Shown: positions 10,657-23,090, counted from the stretch's first letter. The stretch is DNA of 64,000 bases from Pachyseris speciosa (GCA_016490735.1 JAEMWC010000247.1:348501-412500); one strand, 5' to 3'. Notes: generated from the sequence alone by a model not told the origin. Made by a program: numbers and translations.

Positions 10657-10965
10657 TCGCAGTCTATTATAAACCATAACGGACAAAACGGAAAAACACT
10701 CCTTCGTTGCATGGCACTTAACAACGTTATAGTAAATTGGATAATTGGTGGATTGCTGTCATCCTTTTTGCATTTCTATAAGTCTACAGGTACCCATCTT
10801 TTCTATCTAGTTTATTAGCTAGCTTAGTCTACTGTTCTCTGAAAAATAGTCTATGTCTCTGACCAAAAGCCATTTAAGCCCCTGGCTTTGGCCCAACTTA
10901 TGATTACTTTGTATAGAATTTTGTGTGGAATAAACAAAAATAAACTTGTAGTAAACAAATAGTGC

Positions 10966-11030
10966 CGTGTTTTTATAACAATGATATTCAAACGTTTCGG
11001 ACTTGGCCCTTCTTCAGTGGAAAAAACACG
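10966..11030 (-). ncRNA. Hammerhead ribozyme-like motif at the end of a Penelope-like element
   Basis: On the minus strand the core is CTGAAGA (CUGANGA), then a 3-bp stem II (GGG/TCC), then GAAA and CGTT, with the scissile site after the T of GTT. Stem I is 9 bp: CGTGTTTTT at 11030-11022 pairs with AAAAACACG at 10974-10966. One extra A follows CUGANGA; the same A is present in the other two copies in this window. Penelope-like elements are known to carry minimal hammerheads in their terminal repeats. Confidence 0.65.
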
Positions 11031-12115
11031 TTCGTTATATTCGCCACAAGTTTTGTATGTGCCATGAAAATAAAAAATTCAAATTTATAGTGCGTGCGCG
11101 GCCTGAAGAAACGGAAGTCAGAGTTTAAGTCGCGCAGATGATGGGTACCGAGCTTGGAAATCAGCCGCATCTCCAGGCGTTTCCTTGCCGACTTCCTGCC
11201 GCATAGCAAGAGTCCACGAACGCGCACGTCATAAATGGAGTGTCCAACTGTGTTGAAACGCTGGGCGACGGGAAAAACTGGCAGGTTTTTCTCAATGCTC
11301 CGTAGCTGCTCGCTGAAACGTTGTGTTAGTGTACGTCCAGTCTCGCCGATATAGATAGCTGGACAGCGGCGACAGGAGATGCAGTAGACTAAGCCTTTTG
11401 GCTGGTGAAGGTGGTCTTGATTGTAAAGGGGCATTGAAGACCCCGCAGGTTAGTGTCGGTGGAAATGTGATGGCAGGTGCGACAGCGGGAGTGCGAGCAT
11501 GGTGATATACCAACTTGAGGTCTAGGTTGGCTAGTAGCAGAAGTATGTTCCAGGACATCCAGAAGGTTGATGTCACGGCGATACGCCAACTAGTAGTGGC
11601 TCTGGAAAAACTGCTCTGGTTTCAGGGTCGCTGAATAAGATGCTGAAATTGTGCAGAAAAAGTCTCTTGATTCTTTCAATTAATGGGTGGTAAGTCAGAA
11701 ACAAGGGAATTATATCAGAGCCATTATTGTTGCGGCTGTGATTGTTGAGAACATCAGCGCGGTTAATCCGTCGGATCGCATCAACATCATCCTGTAAAGA
11801 GGCCCTGGGATATCCACGTTGATTGAAAAAAGAAACCATTTCACTGCCCTTTTCGAGGAAATCCGAGTCATTGGATCATAGACGGCGAAGCCGCAAGTGA
11901 TTACTGCGAGGGAGTCCATTTTTACAGTGTCTAGGGTGTGAAGACTCATGATCAAGGTAGGTGTGGGTGTCTCTGTGTCCTTGTAGTGGATAGAAGTGCT
12001 AACGCGATCATTAGTAATGCGTACTCTGATGTCGAGAAAGGAGAGCTCAGAATCAGAAATGACGTGTGTGAATTGAAGAGCAGGATGAAAAATGGATACT
12101 AATTTAACACAATAT
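10988..12115 (-). pseudogene. Penelope-like element: RT C-terminus and GIY-YIG endonuclease, decayed
   Basis: From high to low coordinate, the minus strand encodes the C-terminal part of a Penelope RT: FLDIRVRITNDRVSTSIHYK, then RGYPRASLQDDV and the Cys/His linker SHSRCRTCHH. It ends with the endonuclease motif GLVYCISC...AIYIGETGRTL. These blocks lie in different frames (shifts near 11950, 11850, 11580 and 11400), so no protein is made. The RT catalytic part is absent, as in a 5'-truncated insertion. The RT plus GIY-YIG order is diagnostic of Penelope-like elements. Confidence 0.85.
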
Positions 12116-12377
12116 TATAAACCATACCCGTTTTCAGACCAAAGCGGCTCAAAAACCACACTCTTTCGACCGCCACAAACGTTATATATAGCTTACTAGT
12201 GGAGTACCCCCTTTCCTCTCAGGTTTTCTGCCTGTGGCAGATGGCTATACAAACAAATAAAAAATGGATATCAATCTTATTTACGAACACAAGATTGGCC
12301 GTTAATTACCAGAATCTGTTTCCAACAAATAGCTTGAAATTATTTCTATATGGCTGTCCGTTAACCTAACGCGCATA

Positions 12378-12900
12378 CAGTAAAAACCTGCAACTAAGAA
12401 CCTGAAAATTAAGAACCTGTTAGCCTAAAATTTGGATTTTATACCCCCTATAAACAAGAACCTATTTAGCCAAACAATTGAAAACAGGTTCTTATTTTCT
12501 AAAATCATATGACTCTTTACTTGACTCTTTATTGATAAATAACTACACAAAGCATAAGTTAACGATAATAAGATGCCAAAGCCATAGGCTTATATGGCGT
12601 AGGTCAGAGAGTTACAATGTGCTGCTAAGTTACAATGACATTAGTACATTACAGCTGCAGTACAAGAATCCTATTTGAAGAAAAAAGCAGATTCTCATTA
12701 CTGTAAAAATGAGATTTTTTAAATAGAAAATAGGCCAATAACCATCTTGTTTTGCAGCTGAGTCTTATTTGCTTTTCTCCAGAATTAAGAACCTATTTTA
12801 AGAACCTAAGTAACCTAAAATCGTATTAACTACCATTTATATAAGAACCTGTTTAGGCTACTTCCCAAAAATGTAGGTTCTTAGTTGCGGGTTTTTACTG
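12378..12900. mobile_element. Non-autonomous Tc1/mariner-type (pogo/Tigger-like) element, 523 bp
   Basis: Ends are CAGTAAAAACCTGCAACTAA and its near inverted copy (TTAGTTGCGGGTTTTTACTG), both flanked by TA. Multiple internal copies of AAGAACCT act as subterminal repeats on both sides. There is no transposase. The CAG ends and TA target duplication point to Tc1/mariner-pogo; the group is an inference. Confidence 0.8.
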
Positions 12901-13718
12901 TATTAAAAAAAAAACGAGCTGGGAAAACGTTTCAAATTTAACTTTCGTTGATCATAGCTACTAACTATGTCTTGATTTGCTGAAAAACGCTAGTCTCCTA
13001 CCAGAACAGTTTGTTTGTTTTGGGAGGAGAGAGTCTGGGGAGAGACAGGTTTCTGCAAGGCGGCCTTCATTTAATAAGAACGCTTTGACATCCGGGACTG
13101 TGATATTTTGAATTTTCTTAGGGATTTCATTGGCTAAGAATAAACGAACGGGAAATTTAACACGCTGACAAAGAGAGAAAAAGCCATCTTGGCGTTCTTT
13201 TCGATAATCAAATCTGTTTTCCAGCAATTTCCTGGATTTCTGATTAGATTTGCCGTTTCACTAATTTGAACGAGGAAATGTGAGTTTCACAGAGCCATGC
13301 CAACTGCTGGCGAAGCAAGATTGAACTTCAAGGCAAAATCGGTCAAGAAGACATCGAAAGATGGGTAAGATATGCTTTGTTAAAGCTTACGTGCATGTGT
13401 GCCTTGAGAATAATAAAATGTTACGTTGCCAGCCGTAGCTTTAAATGATCGGGCTTAAATTGAGTAGATAAACCTGTTCAGGAAATACCGTTCTAGCTTT
13501 GGATAGTTGATTTCGAATCTAATTACCTACTGTATTTTGAGCGACAACATTTAATAAATACAGCAAACGTGAATCTCTGTCACCGAGCATACTACTTTTG
13601 TTAATAATCCGTCAAGCGCTTGCTAAACTTTCCTTACATAATATAGGTAATATCGCAGCCTGGAACAATCTTTTCTAAAGTAATCTGGCATATAAGCTTA
13701 ATGGAAAATAATTGTAAT
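12901..13718. other. No supported gene
   Basis: One minus-strand frame of 88 codons at 12961-13227 is unlike any family I know. A candidate first exon at 13297-13364 is listed separately. Confidence 0.4.
13297..13364 (+). CDS. Candidate initiating exon, very weak
   Basis: ATG opens 22 codons (MPTAGEARLNFKAKSVKKTS...) rich in Lys and runs into GG|GTAAGA, a strong donor in phase 2. No downstream partner was found before the repeat tract. Its phase does not match the phase-1 start of the lectin gene exons at 27736, so it is not that gene's start. Confidence 0.2.
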
Positions 13719-15726
13719 ATATAGATTTAGCCAAGCCTAAAAGCGGAGCTCCACGATTATAATTTTTTTTTTACTGGTATTGAACAACTTCATATGGCTT
13801 TCCTTGCGCCAATATTTTATGTTTTAGACTGAGCAGTCAACAGGAATTGTTTGTACGAAAACAAAACACGATCAAACATTTCATCCAACATCGTGTTGGA
13901 CGAGCATGTTTGACCGTTCAGCCACATCTCTCAACACTGCATTTAAATGGGTTTCCATGTTTAGTCCAGATCAAATATTTTCATCCAACATTTTACGTAA
14001 CGAACAAATGTTTGATCATTTAGCCACCCCAACCAACAAAGCATGCAACCAAATGAACCAAATAACGTTGAAATTTCAGCGATAATACACAAAAAAAATC
14101 GTTCTATGGACTCACTCTGTCTACTGTTTGGTCAAACATTGTTTGTGTGTTTAGCCACCCAACGTTATATGTTTGACAAAAACGATGTTGCATGAAAAAT
14201 GTTTGATCGTTTAGCCGGAACTTTAATCCTTTTTTACGAGGGCTCATTGCGATTACATGTTGATAAGATAAGGGCAGAAGTTTCTTAACGCTGTTGAAGC
14301 ACAGACGTCGAAAAACAGTCAGCCAAGTGGAGTAAAAAGTCTCAAAACACTCGTTCGCGATTGCATGCAAGCAAAACAGCAAAATAACAAACAATTCAAC
14401 TACTTCTTTGCGTCCAAAACGAGTAGAGATGATGACTATTTATGTCCAGTCGAAAGAAAAATACAAGTTTCATTCCTGATCCAAGAAAAGTAAGAACGAT
14501 TAAATCAAATGTTAAGCTTCATTTTATTTAATTCACCTGTGATGTAGAGGTTATTGAAAATACATATCCACTTTAGTAAAAACACGAATATCCAAAAATA
14601 GCAAGCGGTTTGTCCAAAGGAAGAACTTCTTTCACTAAGTTTGAGCTACTCGTTCCTCCCATTATGGCTGGTTAACTGTTGAGTGGCATTTCTTGGTGAG
14701 CTGCAAGATGCCGCGGTAAAGTGAAAGCCCTTGAAGCGTTGAATCATTTTGTTTTTGAACCACACAATCCGAGCGCCATGAAGTGGATCCAAGTCTTAAG
14801 CTTTTCCTAAGAAAAATCTTTTGCTCTTTTATCACTTGGAAATTCACCTTCTGGAGTATCTTTAAACTAGTTCCTGATTTTTATGCCTTTTACGTGAAGA
14901 ACTTTGAAAGAAGATGATGCTGTTTTGCTCAAAATGAAGAAACCAACTGAATGTGAAGTTTCGAGCCGCAGAAAGCGCGCGAAAAATTAAGCCTCGTTTT
15001 GGTTTGGGTGTCCCACACCTGGCTTGAGCCTTGAAAATACGTAAGCTTCAGTAAAGTAAAAACAAGCATCCGCAAAAATAGCAAACGGTTTGTCCAAAGA
15101 AAGAGCTTCTTCCACAGAGTTTGAGCTACTCATTCCTCCCATTAATACCGGTGAAATGTTAAGTGACTTTTCTTGGTGAGATGCAAGATGCCGCGGTGAA
15201 GTGAAAGCCCTTGAAGCGTTGAATTATACTGTTTTCAACCGCACAATGGATCCGAGTTTAAATCTTTTCCTGAGAAAAATCTTTCGTCCTTCCTTTCATC
15301 ACTTGAAAATATATTTTGACAAGTTCTTGATTTTTGTGCTTTTTACGCGAAAGACAAAGTTCGATCGAAGAAGATGAAGTTGTTTTGCTCAATTAAAAGA
15401 AACCAACTGAATGTGAAATTACAAGCCGCAGAAAGCGCGAGTAACATTTAAAAGCCTCGTTTTGGTTTGGGTGTCCCACACCTGGCTTGAGCCTGCGATC
15501 CAATTGAAAGCAAGTACCTGGTCAGCGGTCAACTTCAAAAAAACAGCTGACCTCGATAAGCTTCAAACTTGAGCCCACGATATGGTCACTTGATACTGGT
15601 CAGCGGATGCCTTGTTTTGACAGCTGTCAATTGACCATAACATGGATGTCCGAGGATGCCTAATATTAAAGATGTATGCTGTAAACTAGGTGGTCAACTG
15701 GAGTATGGCTGCCATGTTGGATTATT

Positions 15727-15735
<9 letters not shown>
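13719..15735 (+). mobile_element. Unnamed non-autonomous repeat family, copy 1 (truncated)
   Basis: Begins ATATAGATTTAGCCAAGCCT...GCGGAGCTCC, the same end as copy 4 (25112). Subterminal repeats of GTTTGATCGTTTAGCC and its inverse follow at about 13870-14220, then the conserved 'MGGTSSS' block (minus sense) twice. The far end is lost, being cut in the block ending CCATGTTGGATTATTATTAG. Closest known class unclear: the ends share AGCGGAGCT, so a DNA transposon with short inverted ends is possible. Confidence 0.7.
14580..15500. repeat. Tandem duplication of about 460 bp inside copy 1
   Basis: The block from 'caaaaatagcaagcggtttg' to 'cccacacctggcttgagcc' (about 14590-15030) is repeated at about 15070-15495. 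The copies differ at scattered positions, so the duplication is not recent. Other copies in the window have this block once. Confidence 0.75.
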
Positions 15736-15775
<40 letters not shown>

Positions 15776-15835
15776 CGCGAGTAATTTCAAAATCAGACGA
15801 GCGCGAAGCGCGAGGCTGATTTGAAAATACGAGCG

Positions 15836-15884
<49 letters not shown>

Positions 15885-16219
15885 TATCTATAACAAATTT
15901 CGAGGTCCAATTACTAATTAATCGTATCTATAACAAATTTTGGAATTAAAAATTTCTTTTGGGAAGGTCTTTTGAGCGAAAACGTCTGTAGCGCTTTCCA
16001 TATGTTTTGAAAACTGCAGGAAACGTTTGCAAAGGAAGCCATTAAAGCGCGCGTAATTGACGTGAAAATCACGTGGGTATCCAATTACAGGTGTCCAATT
16101 ACAAAAAGTTCAAATTGGATACCTGTAATTGGACACCCACGTGATCGCGCGCCGATTACGTGACAAATAGGCGCGCGGAGAACCAATCACGATCGAGAAT
16201 TTTGTTATAGATACGATTA
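15736..16219. repeat. Nested hairpin elements between copies 1 and 2
   Basis: Two foldbacks lie here. The first pairs AATTCAGGGAGTAATCGCGC with its complement before 15850 and is flanked by GGTCCAATTACTA. The second has 19-bp ends TAATCGTATCTATAACAAA (15919) and the reverse complement at 16201-16219. A further palindrome around 16075-16145 contains CCAATTACAGGTGTCC. Confidence 0.65.
15861..15940. repeat. Perfect 40-bp tandem duplication
   Basis: The 40 bases at 15861-15900 are repeated exactly at 15901-15940. Each starts CGAGGTCCAATTACTAATTA and carries one left end of the adjoining hairpin element. Recent slippage or an assembly join would explain it. Confidence 0.95.
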
Positions 16220-16223
16220 TTAC

Positions 16224-18456
16224 TATTAGCGGAGCTCTGGCGGAGCACCATACCTATAAAAACCCGTCAACTGCTTTTCTCATGGTAAAAGCGGCTAGCG
16301 GTATTGCTCGTGGGCGCGCACGACGACGACGGTGGAGTTGCCCATTAATTAATAATATCCTAATAATAACCATAATAATCCAACATGGCGGCCATACTCC
16401 ACCTGACCCAGTTGGGTCCCCAGCTCATCAGCTAGTTTGCAGCGTGCAACTTTGATATAGGACATCCGTGTCATGGCCAATTGACAGCTGTCAAAACAAG
16501 GTTTCCGCTGACCAGTATCACGTGGCCATATCGCGGGCTCAAGTTTAGAGCTCATATAGGTCAGGGTTTTTTTAAGTTGACCGCTGACCACGTACTAGTT
16601 TTCGATTAGATCGCAGGCTCAAGCCAGGTTTATTTAACCAAAACGAGGCACCCAAACCAAAACGAGGCTAATTTTTCGCGCGCTTTCTGCGGCTCGTAAT
16701 TTCACATTCAGTTGGTTTCTTCATTTTGACCAAAACAACTTCATCTTCGAAGTTTGCGAAGTTTGTCTTTTAATTCGCGTAAAAGGCATAAAAATCAATA
16801 ACTAATTAACAGAGACTCCGGAAGGTGAATTTTGAAACGATAAAAAGGATAGCAAAACATTTGCCTCAGGAAACGCTTAAAACTTGGCTCGACTTGCATA
16901 ATCGACGCCCGGATTGTGTGGTTGAAAAACAAAATGATTCAAGGCTTCAAGGACTTTCACTTTACCGCGGCACCTCGCAGCTCAACAAGAAAGGTCACTT
17001 AACAGTTCACCGGCATTAATGGGAGGAACGAGTAGCTCAAAGTTAGTGGAAGAAGTTCTTTCTTTGGACAAACCGTTTGCTATTTTTCCAGATGCGTGTT
17101 TTAACTCAAGTGGATTCGTATTTTTAACCTCTACAACACAGGTGACTGAATTAAATGGATTGAAGCTTAACATTAAATGGTTTAATCGTTCTTATTTTTG
17201 TTCAGGAAAGCAATTTGTATTTTTCTCTCGACTGGATATAAATAACAATCATCTCTACTCGTTTTGCAAGCAAAGAAGTAGTTGAATTGTTTGTTTGTTT
17301 TGTTGTTTTCATGCAAGCGAACGAGTGTTTTCACTCCGCTTGGCTGACTGTTTTCAGTGTTTTTCGACGTCGGTGTCTCAACAGCCTTAAAAACACTTTT
17401 GCCCCTAACTTATTAACAAGTAATCGCAATGAGTCCTCGTAAAATTAAGCATGAAGCCCAGGCTAAACGATCAAACACTTCATTCAACATCGTGTTGGAA
17501 GATAATTTAAAACGGCTTTCTATGTTTGATCCAGATGAAACATTTTCATCCAACATTTCGCTCTACGAACAAATGTTTGATCGTTTAGCCAACCCAACCA
17601 AGAAAGAGCACAGTCAGTAAAAAGCAAACCAAATGAAGAACGTGAAGATTTCAGTGATAACACGCAAAAAGTGTCCTGTGTACTCGCTTTGTGTTGTGTT
17701 TGGTCAAACATTGTTTGTTTTCCTGCTAGCAGAGGTTTCTCGCCCAAGGAAATTTGTTTATCGGCTAGTCACCCAACGTTATGTTTGTCAAACACAATGT
17801 TCAGGAAAATGTTTGATCGTTTAGCGGGGCCTTTAGTATTACTTGTGTTTTGGGCAAAGAAGACAACTTCAGCAACTTCTGAAAACACAAATAATATCAA
17901 TTCTTAATTTTTCTCGGCCCAGTGCGATTACCAATCCAACCATCGGTTTGTTTTCCTTTTTCTCTTTTCTCCGATATTTAAGCTTATGTCAAAATTGCTT
18001 AACAATTTTTATTAACTTGCTACGAAATTGTCACTAGTCTATTTTCCCTACCTTCTCCAAACCTACGCATCGTCAGTGAATTTGTTTTCTTGTAATGTTT
18101 TGTTATTCTGTGGTTTGTGAATCGCGGTCAATTCCTGTTGACTGGTCTAAACGATCAGGTTCATACTCTACGGACCGTTATGTAAGAACTTAAGATTGCT
18201 TAGTAATTTTTCTAGCTTACTAGAAGCTTACTTGTCAACTTTCTTCACCCTTTCCAAGAATCTTCGCACAAACATAGGCGTCGTGTTGTTTTGGAATGTT
18301 TAAAGTTTTGAGGTTTTTGAACCGCGGTCAATTCCTGTTGACTGCTCTAAACACAAAATATTGGCGCAAGGAAAGCCATGCGAAGTTGCTCAATACCAGT
18401 AACTAAAATAATAACCATGGAGCTCCGCTTTTAGGCTTGGCTAAATCTATATATTA
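16224..18456 (-). mobile_element. Unnamed repeat family, copy 2
   Basis: Inverted relative to copy 1. It starts at AGCGGAGCTCTGGCGGAGCA and ends GCTTTTAGGCTTGGCTAAAT. It contains the block coding MGGTSSSKLVEEVLSLDKPF (plus strand from 17019) and, near 17460-17820, the GTTTGATCGTTTAGC subterminal repeats. Copies 1 and 2 form a head-to-head inverted pair around the hairpin at 15.7-16.2 kb. Confidence 0.75.
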
Positions 18457-18465
18457 TTATTAGTC

Positions 18466-18625
18466 TATAGGACATTTCACAGCGCATACATGAATCGGCG
18501 TAAGTACGTACGGACGTACGTACGGTAACCAAAACCGAATTTTCTCGAACAGATGGGTCACCATATTTTCTTACCAATGGTGGTCCGCTTGGCGGCCCTT
18601 CGGGCTGCCGGAGCTCCGCTATGAA
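18466..18625. repeat. Solo terminal module of the same family
   Basis: Contains the alternating GTACGTACGGACGTACGTAC stretch and CGGCGGCCCTTCGGG-like end followed by GAGCTCCGCT. A similar module is at about 59985-60115 in reverse, attached to copy 5. Confidence 0.55.
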
Positions 18626-19879
18626 GGGGTACAAAGGTTATAACATGATTCGTATGCAATTCTTGGTTTTCACATGACGTCATAAAAAACTAAAATTCAA
18701 AATTAAACAGACTTTTGTATTTTTAGCTTCATCACGTACAAGAAATGTATCTGCTTGCATGTTTTCAGCTCGGTAGCGTGCTTTGTTTTGAAAATAATGC
18801 AGTTTGAATGTTAGGTTTTTTCACAGTGCCTGACATCAACATGTCTGCTCACAGGCATGTCACGTACACGAAAACATCGATTCAGCTTGTGTTTTTGAGG
18901 TTTGAGAAGCCAACATGACAGGAGAAGCGTCTTTGTGAATGTTTGCAAGCTCAAAAGAGAGAAGAACGCCTTTGAGAAAGCCACAGTAAATTCCAGATGT
19001 TATAACACGTTTCCGGCCGCCATATTTGTGCCCCTCAGAGGGACACTAACATGGCCTGTCCATTCTAAACTCTATAATTTTGAGTGGTACATTTTGCCGA
19101 ATAACTCCAGTACGGGATATCGCACAGCGCCGAGACTTTGGCATGTTGTTTATTTATTACTCTTCTACAACATCTCAATTTCTTGACTTTATCTATCGAA
19201 TGGAAGATGATTTTTGTTTTACTTGCGTGACAGAAAACCAAGAATAGGTGCGGTTACACTGGCCATTTTGCCCATGGGTAAATGGCTTTTTCCTATGGGG
19301 AAGCAAACCGATCCGCCCAAAGTGAAATTGGAATCACCATGGATATGTCAAATTAAAAAGAAGAAAAGAATTGCCCATGACAGTGTCAGATGGAGTTGTG
19401 AAAAGGAACATGGAGCATTATGATCTGGTGAAAATCACAGCGATAGAGTCAGAACCAAAATACTGATTCCGTTATGACTGACCGTCGCTTATGATTTTAA
19501 TGAAAACTAGATTGTCAGAGTTGCAAGCACTATTTTGGTATGAAACTGTAATCAGAGAACTTGAGAACAAGCATTGTGATTGGTTGGCCAGTTCTTTCAC
19601 TTCTACTTCTGACTTCGACGATCTACATGTAGTTTTCACTGGATCATTAGCGACAGAGTCATAACCAGAATTGGAAGAAAATGGAAATGTTCTGATTCTC
19701 CCAACTCCTGATTCCGTCAACCTTATGACTCCAATTTTTTTTTTCACTGGGTAACATAAGTGCTCTTACGACTATGACTACGACTCTGTCACAAGATTGG
19801 TTCAACCAATCACAATGATGGCCAGACACAGGGAAAGCATGTGCTTTAGTAACTACATGTACGTGGCATGTACCCCTTA
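18626..19879. other. No gene recognised
   Basis: Short open frames only. I saw no repeat shared with the rest of the window. Confidence 0.4.
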
Positions 19880-19929
19880 ATAGCGGAGCTCCGGCGGCCC
19901 GAAGGGCAACCAAGCGGAGCACCATACAT

Positions 19930-19961
<32 letters not shown>

Positions 19962-20017
19962 AAAATGGCTAGTTGTATTGCTCGTGGGCGCGTACGCACG
20001 ACTACGACGACGGAGTC

Positions 20018-20048
<31 letters not shown>

Positions 20049-22248
20049 CATAATAATCCAACATGGCGGCTATACTCCAACTGGCCCAGCTCACCAGCTA
20101 CTTTACGGCGTTCGTCTTTGATACTGGACATCCATCTTATAGTCAATTGACACCTGTCAAAACAAGGTATCTGCTGACCAGTGTCATGTGACCATATCGC
20201 GGGCTCAAGTTAAGACCTCATCGAGGTCAGCTGTTTTTTGAAGTTGACCGCTGACCAGGTACTTGCTTTCGATTGGATCGCAGGCTCAAGCCAGGTGTGG
20301 GACACCCAAACCAAATCGAGGCTTTTAAATGTTACGCGCGCCTTCTGCGGCTTGTAATTTCACATTCAGTTGGTTTCTTTATTTTGAGCAAAACAACTTC
20401 ATCTTCGTCGATCGAACTTTGTCTTTCGCGTAAAAAGCACAAAAATCAAGAACTTGTCAAAATATATTTTCAAGTGATGAAAGGAAGGACGAAAGATTTT
20501 TCTCAGGAAAAGATTTAAACTCGGATCCATTGTGCGGTTGAAAACAGTATAATTCAACGCTTCAAGGGCTTTCACTTCACCGCGGCATCTTGCATCTCAC
20601 CAAGAAAAGTCACTTAACATTTCACCGGTATTAATGGGAGGAATGAGTAGCTCAAATTCTGTGGAAGAAGCTCTTTCTTTGGACAAACCGTTTGCTATTT
20701 TTGCGGATGTTTGTTTTTACTTTACTGAAGCTTACGTATTTTCAAGTGGTAGAAACCTCTACAACACAGCGCAGGACAGTGAGGTAAATTAAATAAATAG
20801 AAGCTTAAAATTTGGTTTAATCGTTGTTACTTTTGTTCAGGAATGAAACTTGTCTTTTTCTCTCGAATGGATATAAATAACAATCATCTATACTCGTTTT
20901 GGACGCAAAGAAGTAGTTGAATTGTTTGTTTGTTTTGTTAGGTTTTTTTTCTTTACAAGCGAACGAATGCTTTTACTCGACTTGGCTGACTGTTTTTCGA
21001 CCTTGGTACCTCAACAGCGTTAAGAAACTTTTGCCCTTATCTTAATAACACGTAATCACAATGAGTCCTCGTAAAATTAAGCATTTAAGGCGGAAACTCA
21101 AGCTCGATTAAAAAAAAAGCCGATCAAATGCATGTGCATGTACACTTCTCAAAATCTGACATAAAGTTGTCAAAATGCTGTCAAAAATGTCAAAGACCAG
21201 CGCGCTTCACTCGTCATTTGAAAAACGTATTTTCGTCGAAAGCGGCCTGTAAACAACAATATTAAGTTTCGCCGTCTATAAACATGTCGTCTTAATTTGT
21301 TTGAACCGGTAAGGATCAGCGTTTGGATGTTAAAAACACCGAAATGGGTTGACTGGCTGGGCTGGCTTTGATAAATTTTATAGTGAACGGGTCTGCGAGA
21401 GAAATGCTGGTGTGGTTTGGGAAGCGCTTTCTACGTTAACTTGACGACGCTTTGCCACTGAGAATCGTTAATTGAAGAAGGTTCTTCGGAAGACATGGGA
21501 AGTACCAGTAAAACTATCAAAGCTCTTTAGCGTTTTGTGTCAGCCAAGGAAAGATTTTGTGGGAAATGGCGCTATTATTCAGCTCTGTCGCGTTCCGAGT
21601 GATGGCTGCCTCAGTGATTCCTGTTGACTGCTCTAAACGATCATGTGTGGACCTCTTTTTTGTCTTTTGTACGGACATTTATGTCAAAATTGCTAAGCCA
21701 TTTTTGTTACTTGTCTAATTTCTCCACCTTCTCCAAGAATCTTCGAAGAAATATTGTTCGTATTGTGCTTTGTTTTCTTGTAATACTTATGTTTGTTGTT
21801 CTGTTGTTTTTGAACCGCGGTCAATTCCTGTTGACTGCTCTTAACGATCAGTTTTTACCCTTTATTGTCTTTTCTACGGGCATTTATGTCAAAATAAATA
21901 CCGATTTTTCTAGATTACTTAGTACAAGCTATTTTTATTACAAGCTAGTGTTGTTTAATTTATCCATCTTCTCCTTCTTCGAGCAAAACACTCGCATCGT
22001 ACTTTGTTCGCTTCTAGTGTTTTTTTTTATCTGCTTTGAATTCCGTTACGCTTTCATCTGAAAGTAGTTAGGACTCACGAATGTCTGTCTTTTTTTTGCA
22101 AACGTTTGCTATCGAAAACTCTTCATTTTCCCTGCTGCTGCTCAATTGTTTTGGACACAAATTAAACTGGCCCAAATAGAGCCATGCGAAGTTGCTCGGT
22201 GAGAGTGTGCAGCTCCGATTCTAGGCTTGGGCTGGCTAAATATATACA
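19880..22248 (-). mobile_element. Unnamed repeat family, copy 3
   Basis: Starts TAGCGGAGCTCCGGCGGCCC and ends near 22248 in a degraded CTAGGCTTGG...GCTAAATAT end. It has the MGG(M)SSSNSVEEALSLDKPF block from 20635. It also carries unique sequence around 21090-21600 and a doubled 'caattcctgttgactgctct' segment at about 21617 and 21820. Confidence 0.7.
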
Positions 22249-22249
22249 T

Positions 22250-22402
22250 ATGGCCTTCAGCTTTTCTTTTTATAATCGCTACATACCAGACTGGAATGGT
22301 GTTCCATCGAACATCATGCATGTACTTTCTTTAAGAAGTTTTAAGTCCTATCTATTACATTTTAAATGTGTCAATTTTAAATCAGATGTACCTTGTGAGT
22401 GA
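22250..22402 (+). pseudogene. LINE reverse-transcriptase C-terminal tail, fragment
   Basis: The short frame FYNRYIPDWNGVPSNIMHVL then SLRSFKSYL fits the 'R.W N.LP...AP S...FK..L' tail seen at the end of many LINE ORF2 proteins (compare 62818-62890). Only this tail remains. Confidence 0.5.
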
Positions 22403-22415
22403 CAAGTGTGTAATA

Positions 22416-22545
22416 CAGTAATAGCCCACGTATAAGAACCTGAATATTCCAATTTAGCCTAAATAGGTTCTTATATAAATGGTACTTAAAGCAATTTTAG
22501 GCTACCAAGATTCTTAAAATAGGTTCTTATATTTTCATATGAATT
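22416..22545. repeat. Fragment related to the 12378 TA-flanked element
   Basis: TACAGTAATAGCCCACGTAT is followed by several AAGAACCT/AGGTTCTT copies, as in 12378-12900. The opposite end is not clear. Confidence 0.5.
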
Positions 22546-22843
22546 TTATCTGAATATACTATATATATATGATAAATATCATCTCATAATACAGTATAAA
22601 TCATTTATTTGTACCACAGAGAAATGCCTATGGCAGCTCAGTGCAGGTACAGTATATGTCCTTAACAAAACATAACAAAGAAACTTATTCAGCAGTTTCT
22701 ACCTTTACACTTTTACAGCAATCCCGAAGAATTCGTTCGTCCAATCAGGAACGCGAACGACGAAATTTCACTAATGATGAATGAACGTATTGAAGGTAAC
22801 GTCATCCTAGAGCCGTTGAACAAAAACCCGAGCGCTTTGAAAA

Positions 22844-22877
22844 ATGGCCGAGGGAAGGTTTGCTTCTGTTTGCTCAG
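22844..22877 (+). CDS. Candidate initiating exon, very weak
   Basis: AAAAATGGCC gives an ATG in good context, then 11 codons (MAEGRFASVCS) and a phase-1 donor G|GTGAAG. Phase 1 would match the exons at 27736 onward, but the peptide is not a signal sequence, so a link to the lectin gene is doubtful. Confidence 0.2.
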
Positions 22878-23090
22878 GTGAAGAATTTATTTCATACAAA
22901 TGTAACACCAAAACAAAAACACCACTCAAAAAACTGAACGAGATGTAAGATTGCTTGAAAGATTTTGAAAACGAAGGACGAAGACAGGAAAATTGAAGAG
23001 CAGAGAAAAGTACAGCACTGTTTCAACGAAACAACAGGTGCACATATCACAGTGCTAAGCAGTGTGGTGGCTGGTACTACAGCTTCATCC

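Noticed and set aside
12961..13227. 88-codon minus-strand frame as a gene
   Set aside because: No recognised domain and no splice partner; possible chance frame.
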